Assembly (NCBI GenBank): GCA_963743325.1
Contig: CAVUOZ010000006.1
Span: forward strand, 62,001-126,000
Reading direction: 5' to 3'
Length of the DNA: 64,000 nt
From: DATFVA01 sp963743325
GTDB taxonomy: Bacteria > Bacteroidota > Ignavibacteria > Ignavibacteriales > Ignavibacteriaceae
In this document: piece by piece, positions 27,535-34,925 of the stretch
Layout of the letters: each line of letters starts with the position of its first letter
Position numbering within the stretch: position 1 is the first letter of the stretch
Notes under the pieces: generated by a model
The model's input: the letters and a program-made list of their open reading frames with translations, nothing else
Databases searched by the model: none
What the model was told of the DNA's origin: nothing
Program-made: the position numbers and the translations under genes

Positions 27535-29103
27535 ATGGCAAATAAAAAGATATTGTGGGTCGATGATGAGATTGAGCTTCTGCGCTCGCACATCATTTTT
27601 CTCTCGGAAAAAGGATATGATGTAGATACGGTAACGAATGGTGAAGATGCTGTAAGTCATGTAAAGCAAAACTTATATGATTTAATTTTTCTCGATGAAA
27701 TGATGCCGGGTATGGGCGGTCTGGAAGTGCTCGGTCAGATAAAAGAAATCATTCCCTCCATTCCTGTAGTGATGGTTACCAAGAATGAAGAAGAATCGCT
27801 AATGGATGATGCAATCGGGAGTAAGATTACTGATTACCTCACAAAACCTGTTAATCCCAGCCAGATGTTTCTTGTGTGTAAAAAAATACTTGAAGGAAAA
27901 CGGATTACAGGCCAGGCTGCAGCAAAGGATTATCTGCAGGATTTTAACGAAATATCACGTGCATTGTCAAACAATCTTGATTTTGGTGAATGGATTGATA
28001 TATACACTAAAATTGTGGCCTGGGATGTCGAACTTGATACACATTCCGGCATGGGTTTACGTCAGTCACTGAATGATCAGAAAAAAGAAGCTAATAAAGA
28101 ATTTTCCCGTTTTGTCGAAAAAAATTATACTACATGGATTAACAGCATCGGGGATAATTACACGCCGCCCCTTACCACTGAAATTGTGGAAAAGTATGTT
28201 CTGGATGATCTAAAAGATGGAAAATCGTCTGTTTTCTTTTTTGTCCTCGACTGTTTAAGACTTGATCAATGGCTGGTTCTGGAGAAACATCTTCTGGAAC
28301 TCTATAAAATCGAAAAGGATTATTATTATGCCATTCTTCCTACTGCTACTCCTTATGCCAGGAATGCATTATTCAGCGGTTTATTCCCTTCTGAGATAGA
28401 AAAATATTACCCACAGCTTTGGCAAGGCGGTGATGATGATGAAAGAAGCATGAATAAATACGAAAAGGAATTACTACAGCTTCTGCTTGACCGGAGAAAA
28501 ATAAAACTGCGTAATGACCTTAAGTACATTAAAATAATTGATCCCGAAGTAGGGAGAAGCTTTGAACAGAATATTCAGTCTTACCAGAACAGCCATCTGA
28601 CAGCCGTAGTAGTCAATTTTCTTGATATGATTGCTCACGGCAGATCAGACTCTGATATATTAAAAGAGATAGCACCTGATGAGGCTGCATACAGATCACT
28701 GACCAATACATGGTTTACTCATTCTTCATTATTATCAACATTCAGAACGCTTGCCACAATGAAGAATGTAAAAATTATTTTAACCACCGATCATGGAAGC
28801 ATACGTTCATTAAGAGGAGCTAAAGTACTGGGAGATCGTGAAGCTTCAACAAATCTCAGATTTAAATATGGAAGAAATCTTAAGGTGGACGATAAGAATG
28901 CTATTTTTATAAAGAATCCCCAGGATTATAAACTGCCTAAACGAAGTGTCACAATAAATTACATCATAGCTAAAGAAGATTATTATTTTGTTTATCCGAC
29001 TGATTACCATAAGTATTTAACTTATTACAAAGACACTTTTCAGCATGGAGGTATATCCATGGAAGAGATGATTCTGCCTGTAATAAAAATGGAACCGAAA
29101 TAA
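27535..29103 (+). CDS. porX: PorX-type response regulator fused to a PglZ/alkaline-phosphatase-superfamily domain
   Basis: 522 residues. The receiver domain (1-120) has the acidic pair D10/D11, phosphoacceptor D54 (LIFLDEMMPG), T82 and K104 (DYLTKP). A helical linker leads to a PglZ domain with metal and nucleophile motifs: D239 (FVLDCLRLDQW), T272 in ATPYARN, D364/H368 (FLDMIAHG), D419/H420 (TTDHGS) and a late HGG. In Porphyromonas gingivalis PorX is the PorY-activated regulator of T9SS genes, and its PglZ domain is a zinc phosphodiesterase. Position next to sprA fits this role. No DNA-binding domain is present. No porY kinase is nearby. Confidence 0.93.
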   Translation: MANKKILWVDDEIELLRSHIIFLSEKGYDVDTVTNGEDAVSHVKQNLYDLIFLDEMMPGMGGLEVLGQIKEIIPSIPVVMVTKNEEESLMDDAIGSKITDYLTKPVNPSQMFLVCKKILEGKRITGQAAAKDYLQDFNEISRALSNNLDFGEWIDIYTKIVAWDVELDTHSGMGLRQSLNDQKKEANKEFSRFVEKNYTTWINSIGDNYTPPLTTEIVEKYVLDDLKDGKSSVFFFVLDCLRLDQWLVLEKHLLELYKIEKDYYYAILPTATPYARNALFSGLFPSEIEKYYPQLWQGGDDDERSMNKYEKELLQLLLDRRKIKLRNDLKYIKIIDPEVGRSFEQNIQSYQNSHLTAVVVNFLDMIAHGRSDSDILKEIAPDEAAYRSLTNTWFTHSSLLSTFRTLATMKNVKIILTTDHGSIRSLRGAKVLGDREASTNLRFKYGRNLKVDDKNAIFIKNPQDYKLPKRSVTINYIIAKEDYYFVYPTDYHKYLTYYKDTFQHGGISMEEMILPVIKMEPK

Positions 29104-29532
29104 TTGGGTGCTGAAAATATTGTAATTGTAAAATCAGAAGAAGAAACAAAAAAAATAGCCCGTGACTATGCTGCCGGTTTGACTTCCGGAGATATTGTCG
29201 TTTTGAATGGCAACCTTGGTTCCGGAAAAACCTTTTTTATCCGGGAGGCTTCAGTATATTTTGATGTTACTTCAGTCAGTAGTCCGACTTTCGCATTAGT
29301 GAATGAATATGAAGGCAGGGTTAAGATCTACCATTTTGATTTTTTCAGAATAAATAAGATTGAAGAACTTTATGATATCGGTTTTGAGGATTATTTGAAG
29401 GATACTGAAGCGATAATTTTTATTGAATGGGGAAATCTATTCCCTGAAATACTTCCCCGGAAAAGAAAAGAAATACATATACGTACAGTAAACGAAAAGC
29501 AACGGTCATTTGAATTCAGGAATTATAAATAA
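29104..29532 (+). CDS. tsaE: tRNA threonylcarbamoyladenosine biosynthesis ATPase TsaE
   Basis: 142 residues, standard size. P-loop LNGNLGSGKTFFIRE near residue 35, SPTFALVNEYEGRVKIYHFDFFRI, and FIEWGNLFPEILP are the family blocks. TsaE binds the TsaB-TsaD complex and uses ATP to cycle t6A formation at A37 of ANN-decoding tRNAs. The start is TTG immediately after the porX stop. tsaB overlaps its last 23 bases, so the pair is co-translated; tsaD is not in the window. Confidence 0.95.
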   Translation: MGAENIVIVKSEEETKKIARDYAAGLTSGDIVVLNGNLGSGKTFFIREASVYFDVTSVSSPTFALVNEYEGRVKIYHFDFFRINKIEELYDIGFEDYLKDTEAIIFIEWGNLFPEILPRKRKEIHIRTVNEKQRSFEFRNYK

Positions 29533-30199
29533 CGAGTCCCCGGTTCTTGCTATTGAAACCTCATCAAGCTTATGCGGAGCGTGTGTTTATTTTAATCATA
29601 CAAAATATTTTCAGTCTATTATTAATTATAAAAACGTACACGCTGAAAAATTACTTGAAACTATCGATTTAGCTTTAAGAACCGCTGATCTGAAACCAGG
29701 GGATTTAAGTGCTGTGTCGGTATCCGATGGTCCCGGTTCATTTACTGGACTTAGAATTGGTATGTCAGCGGCAAAAGGAATAGCTTTCGGTTCATTTATA
29801 CCCATAATCCCGGTGCCGACTTTTGAAGCTTTGGCTCTCCAGATATCAAAATATCTTCCTGAAAGTTCATTTTTTATTATAGGGAATAGAGTTAACATTG
29901 ATGAAGTATATTATGCAAAGTTTCAAATTAAAGGTAATAATTATATATTTGCAGAAAACCTGAGAATTTTAAGTTTTGATGATTTTCTAATCAATTCTAA
30001 AGATATAATTACTTTTGGTAATGCATATGGAACAAGAAATAAGAATATATTTTACAGGACTGACATTTTTGCCCCCGAGCCAAGGTACGTTGCCGAATGG
30101 GCAGCTGAGTATGGCCGAAAAAATATTTTGAAAGATATAGATTACTTAGAACCAAATTATTTAAAAAATTTTACTATAAAGGTGAGAAAAAATGATTAA
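29510..30199 (+). CDS. tsaB: tRNA threonylcarbamoyladenosine biosynthesis protein TsaB
   Basis: 229 residues. LAIETSSSLCGACVY at the N-terminus, NVHAEKLLETID, and the signature DGPGSFTGLRIGMSAAKGIAFG (residues ~78-98) identify TsaB, the ASKHA-fold scaffold of the t6A complex. It starts with TTG 29510 inside tsaE. Its 3' end overlaps the DUF1573 gene by 8 bases, so it belongs to a compact run porX-tsaE-tsaB-DUF1573-accD. Confidence 0.94.
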   Translation: MNSGIINNESPVLAIETSSSLCGACVYFNHTKYFQSIINYKNVHAEKLLETIDLALRTADLKPGDLSAVSVSDGPGSFTGLRIGMSAAKGIAFGSFIPIIPVPTFEALALQISKYLPESSFFIIGNRVNIDEVYYAKFQIKGNNYIFAENLRILSFDDFLINSKDIITFGNAYGTRNKNIFYRTDIFAPEPRYVAEWAAEYGRKNILKDIDYLEPNYLKNFTIKVRKND

Positions 30200-30920
30200 G
30201 CAAATTTTCGCATTCATTATGCTGGTATCTGCAGTCAGCTTTGCACAAATGTTTCCGCCAAAAATTGCTTCCCAACTGATGGAGTATGATTTTGGAGACG
30301 TTCCCAGAGGGGAGCACGTGAAATATAATTTTGTGGTTTCCAATGTGGGAGGAGATTTATTAAAAATATCCGATGTAAGAGCTTCCTGCGGTTGTACTGC
30401 TGCTAAACCGCAAAAAGATGATCTTGCTCCGGGAGAATCAACAAATATTAATGTTGATTTTAATTCTACAGGGCGTTCAGGCAGACAGACAAAATATATC
30501 ACCGTAAAAACAAACGATCCCGATAACCCGGAAATAAGGTTTATGCTTACCGGAGTTGTCGTAGATCCGGGCTCTGAGAAGGGGAACCCTACACAAGGTC
30601 CGATAATGTATTTCCAGGATACACAGCACGATTTCGGAACCGTACAGGAAGGCAATGTTTTAAACTATACTTTCAATTTTGCGAATAAAGGAAATGTAGA
30701 ACTTAAAATAAGGGATGTAAAAACTTCATGCGGCTGCACAACTGCACTTATTTCCGGTGAATTGGTCGAACCGGGAAAGGAAGGGACGCTGAAGGTGACA
30801 CTTGATACCAACCACCGTGTCGGTAAGATGAGCAGACGCATAACAATTTACTCAAACGATACCACCAACCCGGAGATGGTCTTAACCATCTTGGCAGATG
30901 TGCAGAAGGGAACAGATTAA
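30192..30920 (+). CDS. Secreted protein with two DUF1573 (Ig-like) domains
   Basis: 242 residues with signal peptide MIKQIFAFIMLVSAVSFAQ. Two repeats share the pattern YDFGDVPRGEHVKYNFVVSNVG ... SCGCTAAKP and HDFGTVQEGNVLNYTFNFANKG ... SCGCTTAL. Each has a conserved CGC in the same place, as in DUF1573/HYDIN-like Ig domains common in Bacteroidota. Function unknown; probably an exported structural or binding protein. It overlaps tsaB at the 5' end and accD at the 3' end (TAATG), an odd companion for a cytoplasmic tRNA-modification gene. Confidence 0.9.
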   Translation: MIKQIFAFIMLVSAVSFAQMFPPKIASQLMEYDFGDVPRGEHVKYNFVVSNVGGDLLKISDVRASCGCTAAKPQKDDLAPGESTNINVDFNSTGRSGRQTKYITVKTNDPDNPEIRFMLTGVVVDPGSEKGNPTQGPIMYFQDTQHDFGTVQEGNVLNYTFNFANKGNVELKIRDVKTSCGCTTALISGELVEPGKEGTLKVTLDTNHRVGKMSRRITIYSNDTTNPEMVLTILADVQKGTD

Positions 30921-31759
30921 TGCCGTGGTTTAAACGGTCAAAAGAAAATATTTCTCCAGATTCGCAGAAAAAAGATTTGCCTGACGGTATGTGGGAAAAG
31001 TGTCCCAGCTGCGGCGAAATCATTCATAAAAAACAGCTTGAAACAAATCTGTGGACGTGTATAAAATGCGGATATCATTTCCGGATTGGAAGTGCAGAAT
31101 ACATACAGATAATACTCGACAAGGGTTCATTTAAAGAAATTGATAAGAAGATGCGCTCGGCGGATCCCCTGGATTTTGAAGACACCAAAAAATATAGTGA
31201 CAGGATTTCAGAAACAATAAAAAAGCTGGGTTTAAATGATGCAATAAAAACCGGCACCGGAAAGCTGAACGATATTGATGTTGCTTTCGGCTGTATGGAT
31301 TTTAAGTTCATTGGCGGAAGCATGGGTTCAGTGGTCGGCGAAAAGATTGCACGTCTGACAGACCGGGCTTTGAAGAATAAGAATCCTCTTATTATCATTT
31401 CTTCAAGCGGCGGTGCAAGAATGATGGAAGGTGCCCTGTCACTTATGCAGCTGGCAAAGACAAGCTCAAGATTAGCCAGGCTTGCGGAAGCAAAGATTCC
31501 TTATGTATCGGTTATGACTGATCCGACTACAGGCGGAACAACAGCAAGCTATGCAATGCTGGGTGATGTGCATATCGCAGAACCGGAAGCATTGATTGGA
31601 TTTGCCGGTCCCAGAGTAATAAAGCAGACAATCGGCAAAGATTTACCAAAGGGATTTCAGCGCTCTGAGTTTTTATTGGAGCGTGGTTTTGTGGATATAG
31701 TTTCTCCCAGGAAAGATTTAAAACAGAACATTTACAACGTCTTAACATTACTCAGTTGA
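30920..31759 (+). CDS. accD: Acetyl-CoA carboxylase carboxyltransferase subunit beta
   Basis: 279 residues. The N-terminal zinc ribbon has C28-C31 and C47-C50 (KCPSCGE ... CIKCGYHF). The crotonase-fold carboxyltransferase core carries SGGARMMEGALSLMQLAKTSSRLARL, DPTTGGTTASYAMLGDV and GFAGPRVIKQTIGKDLPKGFQRSEFLLE. AccD with AccA transfers the carboxyl group from carboxybiotin to acetyl-CoA, the first step of fatty acid synthesis. accA is not in the window. birA, which would biotinylate AccB, lies about 2 kb downstream on the opposite strand. Confidence 0.97.
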   Translation: MPWFKRSKENISPDSQKKDLPDGMWEKCPSCGEIIHKKQLETNLWTCIKCGYHFRIGSAEYIQIILDKGSFKEIDKKMRSADPLDFEDTKKYSDRISETIKKLGLNDAIKTGTGKLNDIDVAFGCMDFKFIGGSMGSVVGEKIARLTDRALKNKNPLIIISSSGGARMMEGALSLMQLAKTSSRLARLAEAKIPYVSVMTDPTTGGTTASYAMLGDVHIAEPEALIGFAGPRVIKQTIGKDLPKGFQRSEFLLERGFVDIVSPRKDLKQNIYNVLTLLS

Positions 31760-31793
31760 GGCCGAAATCGAAGTAATTAAAAGTGTTAAGAAA

Positions 31794-32618
31794 ATGCAGC
31801 AGATATCAAAAAAGCTGCATTGTGAGGGTAAGATTATTGGCCTGGTTCCAACAATGGGCTATCTGCACGAAGGACATCTATCGCTTGTTACACGATCAAA
31901 AAGAACATCAGATGTGACCGTAGTTTCTGTGTTCGTAAATCCCACACAGTTCGACCCTGCCGAAGATTTCAGAAAATATCCGCGTAATACCGGACGTGAT
32001 ATAAAGCTTTTAAAGATTGCAGGTGTTGACTTTCTATTTGTCCCTGAAGCGCGTGAAATTTATCCCGGTGAATTTCAAACATATGTGAATGTTGAAAAAG
32101 TCACAAAAATCCTGGAAGGGAAATCCCGGCCAGCACATTTCAGGGGAGTAACAACAATAGTATCAATGCTATTTAATATTATCAATCCTGATTGTGCATA
32201 TTTCGGACAAAAGGATGCGCAGCAGGCATTTATTATTCAGCAAATGACAAGTGATCTAAAATTTCAAATAAAGATAGTAATACTTCCGATTGTACGTGAA
32301 AAGGATGGATTAGCGTTAAGCTCAAGAAACGTATATTTGACAGGTAATGAAAGAAGAGATGCTCTCATAATCAATCATTCATTGATGTACGCAAAGAAGA
32401 TTATTTCTAATAATCAGCCAGATGTCTCTAAAATATTAGAAGGCATGAAGAGAATGATCAACTCTGTTAAATCTTCCAGGCTTGATTATGTGAGTATAGT
32501 TGACGCCTTAACTTTTTTACCCGTGAAAAAGCTGGCACATAGCAGGAAATATTATGTGCTTGTTGCCTGCCGTATTGGTAAAACCCGTTTGATTGATAAT
32601 ATACTGGTAGAGGCTTAA
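31794..32618 (+). CDS. panC: Pantothenate synthetase
   Basis: 274 residues from ATG 31794. VPTMGYLHEGHLSLV holds the HIGH-like motif, followed by VFVNPTQFDPAEDFRKYPR, FRGVTTIVSMLFNIINPDCAYFGQKDAQQ and VREKDGLALSSRN(V)YL. It joins pantoate and beta-alanine with ATP. The start is odd: in-frame codons upstream read IEVIKSVKK, matching the usual family N-terminus, but no ATG, GTG or TTG stands there before the accD stop region. The native start may be a rare ATT/ATC codon, or the protein is a few residues short. Its 3' end overlaps convergent coaX by 4 bases. Confidence 0.95.
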   Translation: MQQISKKLHCEGKIIGLVPTMGYLHEGHLSLVTRSKRTSDVTVVSVFVNPTQFDPAEDFRKYPRNTGRDIKLLKIAGVDFLFVPEAREIYPGEFQTYVNVEKVTKILEGKSRPAHFRGVTTIVSMLFNIINPDCAYFGQKDAQQAFIIQQMTSDLKFQIKIVILPIVREKDGLALSSRNVYLTGNERRDALIINHSLMYAKKIISNNQPDVSKILEGMKRMINSVKSSRLDYVSIVDALTFLPVKKLAHSRKYYVLVACRIGKTRLIDNILVEA

Positions 32619-33358
32619 ATCGGGAAATTCAAATCAGTTACGGCTTTAATTCCGTAAAGCACCAGGTTTTTTTCATAAACAAAATCAAAATTAATAAAAG
32701 GAATTAATCTTTCGGCATTCCCTCCTGTTAAAAAGATTTTTACTATCTTTGATGGGTAAGCACGCCGAAGGTAATCCAATATTCTGTCAATTAAGCCTAT
32801 GGAAGAATTTATAAGTCCGCTTGCGATTGATGATTTGGTGGAATCACCAATCACTTCATGAAAATCTGTAAAACCGACCTGAGGAAGCTGGGCGGTATGA
32901 GAGTGAAGTGCCTCTCCCATCATATGTACCCCCGGTGCGATGACACCTCCCACGAATTCTCCGGGATAGTGTACGATATTGACAGTGGTTGCTGTTCCAA
33001 AATCGATTGAAAGGATGATTTCAGTTTCCTTCAACCTTCCATTCAAGAAATATGCTCCTTCAGCAGAACATATTCGGTCAGAACCTAATGTTTCAGGAGT
33101 TTTATATTTCATCTTAAGATGGAGGACGGAATCACCCGATATCCTGTAATAGGGAAAGGATTTTGAGTCAAGAAAATTTATCAACCGGTAAGAACTCTCA
33201 GGTACAACTGAAGATATTCCTGTAAGGGAAATAGTTTTTATCGAAGAGATTTCAGTAACCTGTTCAATACTTTGAAAAGAAAAAGACTCCACAAGGTTGT
33301 TTTCGCTGAACAAACCAGCTTTTATTTTAGTATTACCTATATCGCAGGCTAAAAACAT
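32615..33358 (-). CDS. coaX: Type III pantothenate kinase
   Basis: 247 residues. Phosphate-binding DIGNTKIKAGLF at the start, GSDRICSAEGAYFL, catalytic-region SIDFGTATTVNIV and GGVIAPGVHMMGEALHSHTAQLPQV identify CoaX of the ASKHA fold. It phosphorylates pantothenate, the product of the convergently encoded PanC, the first committed step to coenzyme A. It lies 26 bases downstream of birA on the same strand. Confidence 0.95.
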   Translation of the reverse strand: MFLACDIGNTKIKAGLFSENNLVESFSFQSIEQVTEISSIKTISLTGISSVVPESSYRLINFLDSKSFPYYRISGDSVLHLKMKYKTPETLGSDRICSAEGAYFLNGRLKETEIILSIDFGTATTVNIVHYPGEFVGGVIAPGVHMMGEALHSHTAQLPQVGFTDFHEVIGDSTKSSIASGLINSSIGLIDRILDYLRRAYPSKIVKIFLTGGNAERLIPFINFDFVYEKNLVLYGIKAVTDLNFPI

Positions 33359-33384
33359 ATAGTCAGGTTTAAGTAAGAATTTGG

Positions 33385-34158
33385 TTAACCAATACTTACA
33401 TCTCCGAAATATATCTTTTCATACTTTCTTCCGTTTTTCAGAATAAGAAACCCCGATTCATCAATATCATCGAAAATTCCGTATTTAATCTCATCACCTT
33501 CACTAACAGAGATTTTTTCCCCCATCATTCTGCATCTTGCTTTCCAGTCTTTTAATATTTCACCCGGTTTCTCGTCAATCCATTGAAGTATTTCCTCAAA
33601 AATATTAAGTACTTCGGCGAGCAGTATTTCACGTTCAACAACATTGCCGGATTCTTCTTTTATGGATGTCGGTGGAATTTTATAGTTACCCTGGAAAGAG
33701 GTCTGGTTTACGTTTATACCGATGCCTATTACTACTCTCTCAATTTTTTTACCCGCTGATGAAGATTCTATTAGTATTCCGGCAGCTTTTTTCCCGTTAA
33801 TAAGTACATCATTAGGCCATTTAAGTTCTATCTTAAATTGGTGAAGGTTTTCTATTGCCATTGCAACGGCTAGTGAGGAGGTGAAATTAATAAAGTTGAT
33901 CTTTGAACCCGAAAAATCCCTGTTTTTCAGAAGGATTGAAAATGTGAGGTTAAGACCTTTATTGCTGTACCATACCCGGTCTCTACGACCTCTGCCCTGT
34001 GATTGTTTTTCGCTTAAGATAACAGTGCCGTCTTTATCAAATTTGTTGGATTTATTAAGCAGAACACTATTGGTAGAATCCACTTCTTCAGCATAAATAA
34101 AGTTTCTACCGATTACTTCAGTATCAAGTTTGATATCAAAAAACTCCAGATCGAACAA
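33385..34158 (-). CDS. birA: Biotin-[acetyl-CoA-carboxylase] ligase (monofunctional BirA)
   Basis: 257 residues. Biotinyl-AMP loop QSQGRGRRDRVWYS, LTFSILLK, catalytic LKWPNDVLINGKKAAGILIES and GIGINVNQ, then a C-terminal SH3-like beta domain. There is no N-terminal winged helix, so it should be a ligase without repressor function. It biotinylates the AccB subunit of acetyl-CoA carboxylase. birA-coaX adjacency is common in bacteria. Confidence 0.95.
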   Translation of the reverse strand: MFDLEFFDIKLDTEVIGRNFIYAEEVDSTNSVLLNKSNKFDKDGTVILSEKQSQGRGRRDRVWYSNKGLNLTFSILLKNRDFSGSKINFINFTSSLAVAMAIENLHQFKIELKWPNDVLINGKKAAGILIESSSAGKKIERVVIGIGINVNQTSFQGNYKIPPTSIKEESGNVVEREILLAEVLNIFEEILQWIDEKPGEILKDWKARCRMMGEKISVSEGDEIKYGIFDDIDESGFLILKNGRKYEKIYFGDVSIG

Positions 34159-34228
34159 CTTATTTCCTTCAATAAAATCAGAGACTAAGATAAAAAAATA
34201 TTAATAGAAATTTGGGGGAAAATTCATA

Positions 34229-34293
34229 ATGACATAGATATTGTCATATTCATAAAGCGTAAGACAAAATGGCAGGAAAACTGTCATTTAGTC
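34229..34293 (+). promoter_or_regulatory. Inverted TGACA/TGTCA elements upstream of hsp20-dnaK
   Basis: Two inverted repeats lie in the birA-hsp20 divergent spacer: ATGACA-N7-TGTCAT (34229-34247) and a larger one, GACAAAATGGCAG (34263-34275) - GAAAA - CTGTCATTTAGTC (34281-34293), with 11 of 13 positions pairing. The dodecamer GACAAAATGGCA recurs exactly at 44559-44570. No CIRCE box was seen. These may be operators or promoter parts of the heat-shock cluster; the binding protein is unknown. Confidence 0.4.
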
Positions 34294-34421
34294 AAAATAA
34301 TTAAGACCTTCTTTGGTACTGTAAGTTATTGTTATTAAACGAATTAACCGAATAATCATTATGGCACATTGATTGTTGAAATGAGTTAAAGTATAATAAG
34401 CAATCATAGGAGAACATAAAA

Positions 34422-34856
34422 ATGACATTTGTAAAGTTTGAACCATTAAGAGAATTAGACAATCTGAATAACCGTTTATATAAGTTTTTTGGAGAATTCC
34501 CGGCAAATATAGACCTGGGATTTTCATTCAGCCCAAAGGCAGATATTTATGCTGATGATAAAACCATTTTTATTAAAGCTGAAATTCCGGGAATCAGAAA
34601 AGAAGATTTAAAAATATCGCTGCAGGATAATATTCTTACCATCAGCGGAACAAAAAAGAAAAACGAAGATAAAGCTGATGAGGCACAGTATCTCAGGAAT
34701 GAAATTATGTATGGAGATTTTTCAAGGAGTTTTTCACTTCCAGAGGATATAAATCCTGATGATGTAGAAGCAGGATTTGAGGATGGTGTATTAAAAATTA
34801 CTATCGGGAAACAGGAAGTTAAAGCCTCAAAAGAAAAAAATATAGAGATTAAATAA
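34422..34856 (+). CDS. Small heat shock protein, Hsp20/alpha-crystallin family
   Basis: 144 residues. The alpha-crystallin domain (residues ~45-140) contains PKADIYADDKTIFIKAEIPGIRKEDLKISLQDNILTISG and a late DGVLKITIGK; the start PLRELDNLNNRLYKFF is typical of class A Hsp20. It is an ATP-independent holdase. ATG follows AGGAGAACATAAAA. It is 69 bases upstream of dnaK and probably co-transcribed with it. Confidence 0.94.
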   Translation: MTFVKFEPLRELDNLNNRLYKFFGEFPANIDLGFSFSPKADIYADDKTIFIKAEIPGIRKEDLKISLQDNILTISGTKKKNEDKADEAQYLRNEIMYGDFSRSFSLPEDINPDDVEAGFEDGVLKITIGKQEVKASKEKNIEIK

Positions 34857-34925
34857 TCAGGTAATTTAGTTAAATAAAGTTTCTGTGAAATAACGGAAAA
34901 ATTACAAACAGGAAGGAGTTTTAGA

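Noticed and set aside
34271..34290. Possible sigma-54 promoter (TGGCAG ... TGTCA) before hsp20
   Set aside because: The GG and downstream element do not give the GC at the required 10-base spacing; the inverted repeat explains the sequence better.
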